Assembly: GCA_963680875.1 (NCBI GenBank)
Contig: OY804585.1
Coordinates: forward strand, 42,267,414 to 42,331,413
DNA length: 64,000 nt
Direction: 5' to 3'
Source: Bathymodiolus brooksi
Lineage: Eukaryota; Mollusca; Bivalvia; Mytilida; Modiolidae
Shown here: positions 42,033 through 56,785 of the stretch, piece by piece
How the letters are laid out: each line of letters opens with the position of its first letter
Numbering within the stretch: position 1 is the first letter of the stretch
Notes under the pieces: model-generated
Databases searched by the model: none
What the model was told of the DNA's origin: nothing
The model's input: the letters and a program-made list of their open reading frames with translations, nothing else
Made by a program: the position numbers and the translations under genes

Positions 42033-45000
42033 GTTATATTATATATTGTTGTATTGTATAGTATCTGTGATAGATAAACTGAATAATAGATAAACTTGTT
42101 GTATTATATAGTATCTGTGATAGATAAACTAAATAATAGATAAACTTGTTGTATTATATAGTATCTGTGATAGATAAACTAGATAATAGATAAACTTGTT
42201 ATATTATATATTGTTGTATTGTATAGTATCCGTGATAGGTAAACTAGATAATAGATAAACCTGTTGTATTATATAGTATCTGTGATAGATAATCTGAATA
42301 ATAGATAAACTTGTTGTATTATATAGCATCTGTGATAGATAAACTAGATAATAGATAAACTTGTTGTATTATATAGCATCTGTGATAGTTAGACTAGATA
42401 ATAGATAAACCTGTTATATTATATAGTATCTGTGATAGATAAACTAGATAATAGATAAACTTGTTGTATTATATATTATCTGTGATAGATAAACTAGATA
42501 ATAGATAAACTTGTTATATTATATATTGTTGTATTGTATAGTATCCGTGATAGGTAAACTAGATAATAGATAAACCTGTTGTATTATATAGTATCTGTGA
42601 TAGATAAGCTGAATAATAGATAAACTTGTTGTATTATATAGTATCTGTGATAGATAAACTAGTTAATAGATAACCTTGTTGTATTATATAGTATCTGTGA
42701 TAGCTAGACTAGATAATAGATAAACCTATTATATTATATAGTATCTGTGATAGATAAACTAGATAATAGATAAACTTGTTGTATTATATATTATCTGTGA
42801 TAGATAAACTAGATAATAGATAAACTTGTTATATTATATATTGTTGTATTGTATAGTATCCGTGATAGGTAAACTAGATAATAGATAAACCTGTTGTATT
42901 ATATAGTATCTGTGATAGATAAACTAGATAATAGATAAACTTGTTGTATTATATAGTATCTGTGATAGCTAGACTAGATAATAGATAAACCTGTTATATT
43001 ATATAGTATCTGTGATAGATAAACTAGATAATAGATAAACTTGTTGTATTATATATTATCTGTGATAGATAAACTAGATAATAGATAAACTTGTTATATT
43101 ATATATTGTTGTATTGTATAGTATCCGTGATAGGTAAACTAGATAATAGATAAACCTGTTGTATTATATAGTATCTGTGATAGATAAACTGAATAATAGA
43201 TAAACTTGTTGTATTATATAGTATCTGTGATAGATAAACTAGATAATAGATAAACTTGTTGTATTATATAGTATCTGTGATAGATAAACTAGATAATAGA
43301 TAAACTTGTTGTACTATATAGTATCTGTGATAGATAAACTAGATAATAGATAATCTTGTTGTATTATATAGTATCTGTGATAGATAAACTAGTTAATAGA
43401 TTAACTTGTTGTACTATATAGTATCTGTGATAGATAAACTAGATAATAGATAATCTTGTTGTATTATATAGTATCTGTGATAGATAAACTAGATAATAGA
43501 TAAACTTGTTGTATTATATAGTATCTGTGATAGATAAACTAGATAATAGATAAACTTGTTGTATTATATAGTATCTGTGCTAGATAAACTAGATAATAGA
43601 TAAACCTGTTATATTATATAATATCTGTGATAGATAAACTAGATAATAGATAAACTTGTTGTATTATATAGTATCTGTGATAGATAAACTAGATAATAGA
43701 TAAACTTGTTATATTATATATTGTTGTATTATATAGTATCTGTGATAGATAAACTAGATAATAGACAAACTTGTTGTATTATATAATATCTGTGATAGAT
43801 AAACTAGATAATAGATAAACTTGTTGTATTATATAGTATCTGTGATAGATAAACTAGATAATAGATAAACCTGTTATATTATATAGTATCTGTGAGAGAT
43901 AAACTAGATAATAGATAACCTTGTTGTATTATATAGTATCTGTGATAGATAAACTAGATAATAGATAAACTTGTTGTATTATATAGTATATGTGAGAGAT
44001 AAACTAGATAATAGATAAACTTGTTGTATTATATGGTATCTGTGATAGATAAACTAGATAATAGATAAACTTGTTGAATTATATAGTATCTGTGATCGAT
44101 AAACTAGATAATAGATAAACTTGTTATATTATATATTGCTGTATTGTATAGTATCCGTGATAGGTAAACTAGATAATAGATAAACCTGTTGTATTATATA
44201 GTATCTGTGATAGATAAACTGAATAATAGATAAACTTGTTGTATTATATAGTATCTGTGATAGATAAACTAGATAATAGACAAACTTGTTGTATTATATA
44301 GTATCTGTGATAGATAAACTAGATAATAGATAAACTTGTTATATTATATAGTATCTGTGATAGATAAACTAGATAATAGATAAACCTGTTATATTATATA
44401 GTATCTGTGATAGATAAACTTGTTGTATTATATATTATCTGTGATAGATAAACTAGATAATAGATAAACTTGTTATATTATATATTGTTGTATTGTATAG
44501 TATCCGTGATAGGTAAACTAGATAATAGATAAACCTGTTGTATAATATAGTATCTGTGATAGATAAACTGAATAATAGATAAACTTGTTGTATTATATAG
44601 TATCTGTGATAGATAAACTAGATAATAGATAAACCTGCTGTATCATATAGTATCTGTGATAGATAAACTAGATAATAGATAAACTTGTTGTATTATATAG
44701 TATCTGTGATAGATAAACTAGATAATAGATAAACTTGTTGTACTATATAGTATCTGTGATAGATAAACTAGATAATAGATAATCTTGTTGTATTATATAG
44801 TATCTGTGATAGATAAACTAGATAATAGATAAACTTGTTGTACTATATAGTATCTGTGATAGATAAACTAGATAATAGATAAACTTGTTGTATTATATAG
44901 TATCTGTGATAGATAAACTAGATAATAGATAAACTTGTTGTATTATATAGTATCTGTGATAGATAAACAAGATAATAGATAATCTTGTTGTATTATATAG

Positions 45001-45504
45001 TATCTGTGATAGATAAACTAGATAATAGATAAACTTGTTGTACTATATAGTATCTGTGATAAATAAACTAGATAATAGATAATCTTGTTGTATTATATAG
45101 TATCTGTGATAGATAAACTAGATAATAGATAAACTTGTTGTATTATATAGTATCTGTGATAGATAAACTAGATAATAGATAAAGTTGTTGTATTATATAG
45201 TATCTGTGATAGATAAACTAGATAATAGATAAACCTGTTATATTATATAGTATCTGTGATAGATAAACTAGATAATAGATAAACTTGTTGTATTATATAG
45301 TATCTGTGATAGATAAACTAGATAATAGATAAACTTGTTATATTATATATTGTTGTATTGTATAGTATCTGTGATAGATAAACTAGATAATAGATAAACC
45401 TGTTGTATTATATAGTATCTGTGATAGATAAACTAGATAATAGACAAACTTGTTGTATTATATAGTATCTGTGATAGATAAACTAGATAATAGATAAACT
45501 TGTT
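42033..45504 (+). repeat. 8.42-kb higher-order repeat, copy III (truncated)
   Basis: Matches the first 3.56 kb of copy II and then stops near 45504, where copy II has a 65-bp monomer and copy III an ordinary one. The offset of 8420 drops to 8320 near 44380, where two whole monomers are missing. It rises to 8336 near 44810, where copy III has a 50-bp monomer in place of the 34-bp monomer at 36456-36489. The length, 3472 against 3556, agrees with -100 and +16. Confidence 0.8.
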
Positions 45505-47670
45505 GTATTATATAGTATCTGTGATAGATAAACTAGATAATAGATAAACCTGTTATATTATATAGTATCTGTGATAGATAAACTAGATATTAGATAACCT
45601 TGTTGTATTATATAGTATCTGTGATAGCTAGACTAGATAATAGATAAACCTATTATATTATATAGTATCTGTGATAGATAAACTAGATAATAGATAAACT
45701 TGTTGTATTATATATTATCTGTGATAGATAAACTAGATAATAGATAAACTTGTTAAATTATATATTGTTGTATTGTATAGTATCCGTGATAGGTAAACTA
45801 GATAATAGATAAACCTGTTGTATTATATAGTATCTGTGATAGATAAACTGAATAATAGATAAACTTGTTGTATTATATAGTATCTGTGATAGATAAACTA
45901 GATAATAGATAAACTTGTTGTATTATATAGTATCTGTGATAGCTAGACTAGATAATAGATAAACCTGTTATATTATATAGTATCTGTTATAGATAAACTA
46001 GATAATAGATAAACTTGTTGTATTATATATTATCTGTGATAGATAAACTAGATAATAGATAAACTTGTTATATTATATATTGTTGTATTGTATAGTATCC
46101 GTGATAGGTAAACTAGATAATAGATAAACCTGTTGTATTATATAGTATCTGTGATAGATAAACTGAATAATAGATAAACTTGTTGTATTATATAGTATCT
46201 GTGATAGATAAACTAGATAATAGATAAACTTGTTGTATTATATAGTATCTGTGATAGATAAACTTGTCATATTATATATTGTTGTATTGTATAGTATCTG
46301 TGATAGATAAACTAGATAATATATAAACTTGTTGTATTATATAGTATCTGTGATAGATAAACTAGATAATAGATAAACCTGCTGTATCATATAGTATCTG
46401 TGATAGATAAACTAGATAATAGATAAATTTGTTGTATTATATAGTATCTGTGACAGATAAACTAGATAATAGATAAACTTGTTGTAGTATATAGTATCTG
46501 TGATAGATAAACTAGATAATAGATAAACTTGTTGTATTATATAGTATCTGTGATAGATAAACTAGATAATAGATAAACTTGTTATATTATATATTGTTGT
46601 ATTATATAGTATCTGTGATAGATAAACTAGATAATAGACAAACTTGTTGTATTATATAGTATCTGTGATAGATAAACTTGTTGTATTATATAGTATCTGT
46701 GATAGATAAACTAGATAATAGATAAACCTGTTATATTATATAGTATCTGTGATAGATAAACTAGATAATAGATAAATTTGTTGTATTATATAGTATCTGT
46801 GATAGATAAACTAGATAATAGATAACTTGTTGTATTATATAGTATATGTGAGAGATAAACTAGATAATAGATAAACTTGTTGTATTATATGGTATCTGTG
46901 ATAGATAAACTAGATAATAGATAAACTTGTTGAATTATATAGTATCTGTGATCGATAAACTAGATAATAGATAAACTTGTTATATTATATATTGCTATAT
47001 TGTATAGTATCCGTGATAGGTAAACTAGATAATAGATAAACCTGTTGTATTATATAGTATCTGTGATAGATAAACTGAATAATAGATAAACTTGTTGTAT
47101 TATATAGTATCTGTGATAGATAAACTAGATAATAGATAAACTTGTTGTATTATATAGTATCTGTGATAGATAAACTTGTCATATTATATATTGTTGTATT
47201 GTATAGTATCTGTGATAGATAAACTAGATAATATATAAACTTGTTGTATTATATAGTATCTGTGATAGATAAACTAGATAATAGATAAACCTGCTGTATC
47301 ATATAGTATCTGTGATAGATAAACTAGATAATAGATAAATTTGTTGTATTATATAGTATCTGTGACAGATAAACTAGATAATAGATAAACTTGTTGTACT
47401 ATATAGTATCTGTGATAGATAAACTAGATAATAGATAAACTTGTTGTATTATATAGTATCTGTGATAGATAAACTAGATAATAGATAAACCTGTTATATT
47501 ATATAATATTTGTGATAGATAAACTAGATAATAGATAAACTTGTTGTATTATATAGTATCTGTGATAGATAAACTAGATAATAGATAAACTTGTTATATT
47601 ATATATTGTTGTATTATATAGTATCTGTGATAGATAAACTAGATAATAGATAAACTTGTTGTATTATATA
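45100..47670 (+). repeat. 2571-bp tandem block, copy 1
   Basis: Aligns with about 47671-50241 at 2571 bp: AAAGTTG at 45181 and 47752, GACAAACT at 45443 and 48014, ATATTAGATAACC at 45587 and 48158, TTGTAGTATATAG near 46481 and 49052, GATAACTTG at 46821 and 49392. From here rightward a new set of variants appears that is absent from the first 45 kb: CTTGTCATATT, ATTGCTATATTG, GTGACAGATAAAC, TATCTGTTATAG, TAATATTTGTG and AATATATAAAC. The left part still overlaps the end of the 8.42-kb copy III. Confidence 0.82.
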
Positions 47671-50254
47671 GTATCTGTGATAGATAAACTAGATAATAGA
47701 TAAACTTGTTGTATTATATAGTATCTGTGATAGATAAACTAGATAATAGATAAAGTTGTTGTATTATATAGTATCTGTGATAGATAAACTAGATAATAGA
47801 TAAACCTGTTATATTATATAGTATCTGTGATAGATAAACTAGATAATAGATAAACTTGTTGTATTATATAGTATCTGTGATAGATAAACTAGATAATAGA
47901 TAAACTTGTTATATTATATATTGTTGTATTGTATAGTATCTGTGATAGATAAACTAGATAATAGATAAACCTGTTGTATTATATAGTATCTGTGATAGAT
48001 AAACTAGATAATAGACAAACTTGTTGTATTATATAGTATCTGTGATAGATAAACTAGATAATAGATAAACTTGTTGTATTATATAGTATCTGTGATAGAT
48101 AAACTAGATAATAGATAAACCTGTTATATTATATAGTATCTGTGATAGATAAACTAGATATTAGATAACCTTGTTGTATTATATAGTATCTGTGATAGCT
48201 AGACTAGATAATAGATAAACCTATTATATTATATAGTATCTGTGATAGATAAACTAGATAATAGATAAACTTGTTGTATTATATATTATCTGTGATAGAT
48301 AAACTAGATAATAGATAAACTTGTTAAATTATATATTGTTGTATTGTATAGTATCCGTGACAGGTAAACTAGATAATAGATAAACCTGTTGTATTATATA
48401 GTATCTGTGATAGATAAACTGAATAATAGATAAACTTGTTGTATTATATAGTATCTGTGATAGATAAACTAGATAATAGATAAACTTGTTGTATTATATA
48501 GTATCTGTGATAGCTAGACTAGATAATAGATAAACCTGTTATATTATATAGTATCTGTTATAGATAAACTAGATAATAGATAAACTTGTTGTATTATATA
48601 TTATCTGTGATAGATAAACTAGATAATAGATAAACTTGTTATATTATATATTGTTGTATTGTATAGTATCCGTGATAGGTAAACTAGATAATAGATAAAC
48701 CTGTTGTATTATATAGTATCTGTGATAGATAAACTGAATAATAGATAAACTTGTTGTATTATATAGTATCTGTGATAGATAAACTAGATAATAGATAAAC
48801 TTGTTGTATTATATAGTATCTGTGATAGATAAACTTGTCATATTATATATTGTTGTATTGTATAGTATCTGTGATAGATAAACTAGATAATATATAAACT
48901 TGTTGTATTATATAGTATCTGTGATAGATAAACTAGATAATAGATAAACCTGCTGTATCATATAGTATCTGTGATAGATAAACTAGATAATAGATAAATT
49001 TGTTGTATTATATAGTATCTGTGACAGATAAACTAGATAATAGATAAACTTGTTGTAGTATATAGTATCTGTGATAGATAAACTAGATAATAGATAAACT
49101 TGTTGTATTATATAGTATCTGTGATAGATAAACTAGATAATAGATAAACTTGTTATATTATATATTGTTGTATTATATAGTATCTGTGATAGATAAACTA
49201 GATAATAGACAAACTTGTTGTATTATATAGTATCTGTGATAGATAAACTTGTTGTATTATATAGTATCTGTGATAGATAAACTAGATAATAGATAAACCT
49301 GTTATATTATATAGTATCTGTGATAGATAAACTAGATAATAGATAAATTTGTTGTATTATATAGTATCTGTGATAGATAAACTAGATAATAGATAACTTG
49401 TTGTATTATATAGTATATGTGAGAGATAAACTAGATAATAGATAAACTTGTTGTATTATATGGTATCTGTGATAGATAAACTAGATAATAGATAAACTTG
49501 TTGAATTATATAGTATCTGTGATCGATAAACTAGATAATAGATAAACTTGTTATATTATATATTGCTATATTGTATAGTATCCGTGATAGGTAAACTAGA
49601 TAATAGATAAACCTGTTGTATTATATAGTATCTGTGATAGATAAACTGAATAATAGATAAACTTGTTGTATTATATAGTATCTGTGATAGATAAACTAGA
49701 TAATAGATAAACTTGTTGTATTATATAGTATCTGTGATAGATAAACTTGTCATATTATATATTGTTGTATTGTATAGTATCTGTGATAGATAAACTAGAT
49801 AATATATAAACTTGTTGTATTATATAGTATCTGTGATAGATAAACTAGATAATAGATAAACCTGCTGTATCATATAGTATCTGTGATAGATAAACTAGAT
49901 AATAGATAAATTTGTTGTATTATATAGTATCTGTGACAGATAAACTAGATAATAGATAAACTTGTTGTACTATATAGTATCTGTGATAGATAAACTAGAT
50001 AATAGATAAACTTGTTGTATTATATAGTATCTGTGATAGATAAACTAGATAATAGATAAACCTGTTATATTATATAATATTTGTGATAGATAAACTAGAT
50101 AATAGATAAACTTGTTGTATTATATAGTATCTGTGATAGATAAACTAGATAATAGATAAACTTGTTATATTATATATTGTTGTATTATATAGTATCTGTG
50201 ATAGATAAACTAGATAATAGATAAACTTGTTGTATTATATAGTATCTGTGATAG
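47671..50254 (+). repeat. 2571-bp tandem block, copy 2
   Basis: Second copy of the preceding block, with one private change GTGACAGGTAAAC near 48357 in place of GTGATAGGTAAAC. It keeps the 1-bp deletion GATAACTTG at 49392. It stops matching near 50254, where TAGCTAGAC at 50252 begins a repeat of 48511 instead. Confidence 0.82.
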
Positions 50255-51950
50255 CTAGACTAGATAATAGATAAACCTGTTATATTATATAGTATCTGTT
50301 ATAGATAAACTAGATAATAGATAAACTTGTTGTATTATATATTATCTGTGATAGATAAACTAGATAATAGATAAACTTGTTATATTATATATTGTTGTAT
50401 TGTATAGTATCCGTGATAGGTAAACTAGATAATAGATAAACCTGTTGTATTATATAGTATCTGTGATAGATAAACTGAATAATAGATAAACTTGTTGTAT
50501 TATATAGTATCTGTGATAGATAAACTAGATAATAGATAAACTTGTTGTATTATATAGTATCTGTGATAGATAAACTTGTCATATTATATATTGTTGTATT
50601 GTATAGTATCTGTGATAGATAAACTAGATAATATATAAACTTGTTGTATTATATAGTATCTGTGATAGATAAACTAGATAATAGATAAACCTGCTGTATC
50701 ATATAGTATCTGTGATAGATAAACTAGATAATAGATAAATTTGTTGTATTATATAGTATCTGTGACAGATAAACTAGATAATAGATAAACTTGTTGTAGT
50801 ATATAGTATCTGTGATAGATAAACTAGATAATAGATAAACTTATTGTATTATATAGTATCTGTGATAGATAAACTAGATAATAGATAAACTTGTTATATT
50901 ATATATTGTTGTATTATATAGTATCTGTGATAGATAAACTAGATAATAGACAAACTTGTTGTATTATATAGTATCTGTGATAGATAAACTTGTTGTATTA
51001 TATAGTATCTGTGATAGATAAACTAGATAATAGATAAACCTGTTATATTATATAGTATCTGTGATAGATAAACTAGATAATAGATAAATTTGTTGTATTA
51101 TATAGTATCTGTGATAGATAAACTAGATAATAGATAACTTGTTGTATTATATAGTATATGTGAGAGATAAACTAGATAATAGATAAACTTGTTGTATTAT
51201 ATGGTATCTGTGATAGATAAACTAGATAATAGATAAACTTGTTGAATTATATAGTATCTGTGATCGATAAACTAGATAATAGATAAACTTGTTATATTAT
51301 ATATTGCTATATTGTATAGTATCCGTGATAGGTAAACTAGATAATAGATAAACCTGTTGTATTATATAGTATCTGTGATAGATAAACTGAATAATAGATA
51401 AACTTGTTGTATTATATAGTATCTGTGATAGATAAACTAGATAATAGATAAACTTGTTGTATTATATAGTATCTGTGATATATAAACTTGTCATATTATA
51501 TATTGTTGTATTGTATAGTATCTGTGATAGATAAACTAGATAATATATAAACTTGTTGTATTATATAGTATCTGTGATAGATAAACTAGATAATAGATAA
51601 ACCTGCTGTATCATATAGTATCTGTGATAGATAAACTAGATAATAGATAAATTTGTTGTATTATATAGTATCTGTGACAGATAAACTAGATAATAGATAA
51701 ACTTGTTGTACTATATAGTATCTGTGATAGATAAACTAGATAATAGATAAACTTGTTGTATTATATAGTATCTGTGATAGATAAACTAGATAATAGATAA
51801 ACCTGTTATATTATATAATATTTGTGATAGATAAACTAGATAATAGATAAACTTGTTGTATTATATAGTATCTGTGATAGATAAACTAGATAATAGATAA
51901 ACTTGTTATATTATATATTGTTGTATTATATAGTATCTGTGATAGATAAA
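50255..51950 (+). repeat. 1741-bp tandem copy of 48.51-50.21 kb
   Basis: TAGCTAG at 48511 and 50252, GATAACTT at 49392 and 51133, ATTGCT at 49562 and 51303, and CTTGTCAT at 49746 and 51487 are all 1741 bp apart. Private changes include AAACTTATTG near 50831 and GATATATAAACTTGTC near 51477. It is the last block with the GATAACTTG 1-bp deletion; later copies have the full base. Confidence 0.8.
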
Positions 51951-53585
51951 CTAGATAATAGACAAACTTGTTGTATTATATAGTATCTGTGATAGATAAA
52001 CTTGTTGTATTATATAGTATCTGTGATAGATAAACTAGATAATAGATAAACCTGTTATATTATATAGTATCTGTGATAGATAAACTAGATAATAGATAAA
52101 TTTGTTGTATTATATAGTATCTGTGAAAGATAAACTAGATAATAGATAAACTTGTTGTATTATATAGTATATGTGAGAGATAAATTAGATAATAGATAAA
52201 CTTGTTGTATTATATGGTATCTGTGATAGATAAACTAGATAATAGATAAACTTGTTGAATTATATAGTATCTGTGATCGATAAACTAGATAATAGATAAA
52301 CTTGTTATATTATATATTGCTATATTGAATAGTATCCGTGATAGGTAAACTAGATAATAGATAAACCTGTTGTATTATATAGTATCTGTGATAGATAAAC
52401 TAGATAATAGATAAACCTGTTATATTATATAGTATCTGTGATAGATAAACTAGATATTAGATAACCTTGTTGTATTATATAGTATCTGTGATAGCTAGAC
52501 TAGATAATAGATAAACCTATTATATTATATAGTATCTGTGATAGATAAACTAGATAATAGATAAACTTGTTGTATTATATATTATCTGTGATAGATAAAC
52601 TAGATAATAGATAAACTTGTTAAATTATATATTGTTGTATTGTATAGTATCCGTGATAGGTAAACTAGATAATAGATAAACCTGTTGTATTATATAGTAT
52701 CTGTGATAGATAAACTGAATAATAGATAAACTTGTTGTATTATATAGTATCTGTGATAGATAAACTAGATAATAGATAAACTTGTTGTATTATATAGTAT
52801 CTGTGATAGCTAGACTAGATAATAGATAAACCTGTTATATTATATAGTATCTGTTATAGATAAACTAGATAATAGATAAACTTGTTGTATTATATATTAT
52901 CTGTGATAGATAAACTAGATAATAGATAAACTTGTTATATTATATATTGTTGTATTGTATAGTATCCGTGATAGGTAAACTAGATAATAGATAAACCTGT
53001 TGTATTATATAGTATCTGTGATAGATAAACTGAATAATAGATAAACTTGTTGTATTATATAGTATCTGTGATAGATAAACTAGATAATAGATAAACTTGT
53101 TGTATTATATAGTATCTGTGATAGATAAACTTGTCATATTATATATTGTTGTATTGTATAGTATCTGTGATAGATAAACTAGATAATATATAAACTTGAT
53201 GTATTATATAGTATCTGTGATAGATAAACTAGATAATAGATAAACCTGCTGTATCATATAGTATCTGTGATAGATAAACTAGATAATAGATAAATTTGTT
53301 GTATTATATAGTATCTGTGACAGATAAACTAGATAATAGATAAACTTGTTGTACTATATAGTATCTGTGATAGATAAACTAGATAATAGATAAACTTGTT
53401 GTATTATATAGTATCTGTGATAGATAAACTAGATAATAGATAAACCTGTTATATTATATAATATTTGTGATAGATAAACTAGATAATAGATAAACTTGTT
53501 GTATTATATAGTATCTGTGATAGATAAACTAGATAATAGATAAACTTGTTATATTATATATTGTTGTATTATATAGTATCTGTGA
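50930..53585 (+). repeat. 2656-bp tandem HOR, copy 1
   Basis: Aligns with 53586-56241 at 2656 bp: ATTGCT at 51303 and 53959 and at 52316 and 54972, and ATATTAG at 52454 with its counterpart at 55110. GACAAAC is at 50949 and 53604, one base less because of the GATAACTTG deletion at 51133. Each unit holds two sub-blocks spaced alternately 1013 and 1643 bp. Its left part overlaps the 1741-bp block, so the duplications are nested. A private ATTGAATAG lies near 52323. Confidence 0.8.
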
Positions 53586-56500
53586 TAGATAAACTAGATA
53601 ATAGACAAACTTGTTGTATTATATAGTATCTGTGATAGATAAACTTGTTGTATTATATAGTATCTGTGATAGATAAACTAGATAATAGATAAACCTGTTA
53701 TATTATATAGTATCTGTGATAGATAAACTAGATAATAGATAAATTTGTTGTATTATATAGTATCTGTGATAGATAAACTAGATAATAGATAAACTTGTTG
53801 TATTATATAGTATATGTGAGAGATAAACTAGATAATAGATAAACTTGTTGTATTATATGGTATCTGTGATAGATAAACTAGATAATAGATAAACTTGTTG
53901 AATTATATAGTATCTGTGATCGATAAACTAGATAATAGATAAACTTGTTATATTATATATTGCTATATTGTATAGTATCCGTGATAGGTAAACTAGATAA
54001 TAGATAAACCTGTTGTATTATATAGTATCTGTGATAGATAAACTGAATAATAGATAAACTTGTTGTATTATATAGTATCTGTGATAGATAAACTAGATAA
54101 TAGATAAACTTGTTGTATTATATAGTATCTGTGATAGATAAACTTGTCATATTATATATTGTTGTATTGTATAGTATCTGTGATAGATAAACTAGATAAT
54201 ATATAAACTTGTTGTATTATATAGTATCTGTGATAGATAAACTAGATAATAGATAAACCTGCTGTATCATATAGTATCTGTGATAGATAAACTAGATAAT
54301 AGATAAATTTGTTGTATTATATAGTATCTGTGACAGATAAACTAGATAATAGATAAACTTGTTGTACTATATAGTATCTGTGATAGATAAACTAGATAAT
54401 AGATAAACTTGTTGTATTATATAGTATCTGTGATAGATAAACTAGATAATAGATAAACCTGTTATATTATATAATATTTGTGATAGATAAACTAGATAAT
54501 AGATAAACTTGTTGTATTATATAGTATCTGTGATAGATAAACTAGATAATAGATAAACTTGTTATATTATATATTGTTGTATTATATAGTATCTGTGATA
54601 GATAAACTAGATAATAGACAAACTTGTTGTATTATATAGTATCTGTGATAGATAAACTTGTTGTATTATATAGTATCTGTGATAGATAAACTAGATAATA
54701 GATAAACCTGTTATATTATATAGTATCTGTGATAGATAAACTAGATAATAGATAAATTTGTTGTATTATATAGTATCTGTGAAAGATAAACTAGATAATA
54801 GATAAACTTGTTGTATTATATAGTATATGTGAGAGATAAACTAGATAATAGATAAACTTGTTGTATTATATGGTATCTGTGATAGATAAACTAGATAATA
54901 GATAAACTTGTTGAATTATATAGTATCTGTGATCGATAAACTAGATAATAGATAAACTTGTTATATTATATATTGCTATATTGTATAGTATCCGTGATAG
55001 GTAAACTAGATAATAGATAAACCTGTTGTATTATATAGTATCTGTGATAGATAAACTAGATAATAGATAAACCTGTTATATTATATAGTATCTGTGATAG
55101 ATAAACTAGATATTACATAACCTTGTTGTATTATATAGTATCTGTGATAGCTAGACTAGATAATAGATAAACCTATTATATTATATAGTATCTGTGATAG
55201 ATAAACTAGATAATAGATAAACTTGTTGTATTATATATTATCTGTGATAGATAAACTAGATAATAGATAAACTTGTTAAATTATATATTGTTGTATTGTA
55301 TAGTATCCGTGATAGGTAAACTAGATAATAGATAAACCTGTTGTATTATATAGTATCTGTGATAGATAAACTGAATAATAGATAAACTTGTTGTATTATA
55401 TAGTATCTGTGATAGATAAACTAGATAATAGATAAACTTGTTGTATTATATAGTATCTGTGATAGCTAGACTAGATAATAGATAAACCTGTTATATTATA
55501 TAGTATCTGTTATAGATAAACTAGATAATAGATAAACTTGTTGTATTATATATTATCTGTGATAGATAAACTAGATAATAGATAAACTTGTTATATTATA
55601 TATTGTTGTATTGTATAGTATCCGTGATAGGTAAACTAGATAATAGATAAACCTGTTGTATTATATAGTATCTGTGATAGATAAACTGAATAATAGATAA
55701 ACTTGTTGTATTATATAGTATCTGTGATAGATAAACTAGATAATAGATAAACTTGTTGTATTATATAGTATCTGTGATAGATAAACTTGTCATATTATAT
55801 ATTGTTGTATTGTATAGTATCTGTGATAGATAAACTAGATAATATATAAACTTGATGTATTATATAGTATCTGTGATAGATAAACTAGATAATAGATAAA
55901 CCTGCTGTATCATATAGTATCTGTGATAGATAAACTAGATAATAGATAAATTTGTTGTATTATATAGTATCTGTGACAGATAAACTAGATAATAGATAAA
56001 CTTGTTGTACTATATAGTATCTGTGATAGATAAACTAGATAATAGATAAACTTGTTGTATTATATAGTATCTGTGATAGATAAACTAGATAATAGATAAA
56101 CCTGTTATATTATATAATATTTGTGATAGATAAACTAGATAATAGATAAACTTGTTGTATCATATAGTATCTGTGATAGATAAACTAGATAATAGATAAA
56201 CTTGTTATATTATATATTGTTGTATTATATAGTATCTGTGATAGATAAACTAGATAATAGACAAACTTGTTGTATTATATAGTATCTGTGATAGATAAAC
56301 TTGTTGTATTATATAGTATCTGTGATAGATAAACTAGATAATAGATAAACCTGTTATATTATATAGTATCTGTGATAGATAAACTAGATAATAGATAAAT
56401 TTGTTGTATTATATAGTATCTGTGATAGATAAACTGGATAATAGATAAACTTGTTGTATTATATAGTATATGTGAGAGACAAACTAGATAATAGATAAAC

Positions 56501-56785
56501 TTGTTGTATTATATGGTATCTGTGATAGATAAACTAGATAATAGATAAACTTGTTGAATTATATAGTATCTGTGATCGATAAACTAGATAATAGATAAAC
56601 TTGTTATATTATATATTGCTATATTGTATAGTATCCGTGATAGGTAAACTAGATAATAGATAAACCTGTTGTATTATATAGTATCTGTGATAGATAAACT
56701 GAATAATAGATAAACTTGTTGTATTATATAGTATCTGTGATAGATAAACTAGATAATAGATAAACTTGTTGTATTATATAGTATC
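53586..56785 (+). repeat. 2656-bp tandem HOR, copy 2 and start of a third
   Basis: Copy 2 runs to about 56241, and a partial third copy continues to about 56785 (ATTGCT at 53959 and 56615; ACTGAATAAT near 54045 and 56701). At 56785 the expected CTTGTCATATT is replaced by GCTAGAC, marking the switch to the next block. Private changes include ATATTACATAACC at 55110, TTGTATCATATAG near 56157, ACTGGATAAT near 56434 and GAGAGACAAAC near 56474. CTTGATGTATT near 55852 is shared with 53197. Confidence 0.8.
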
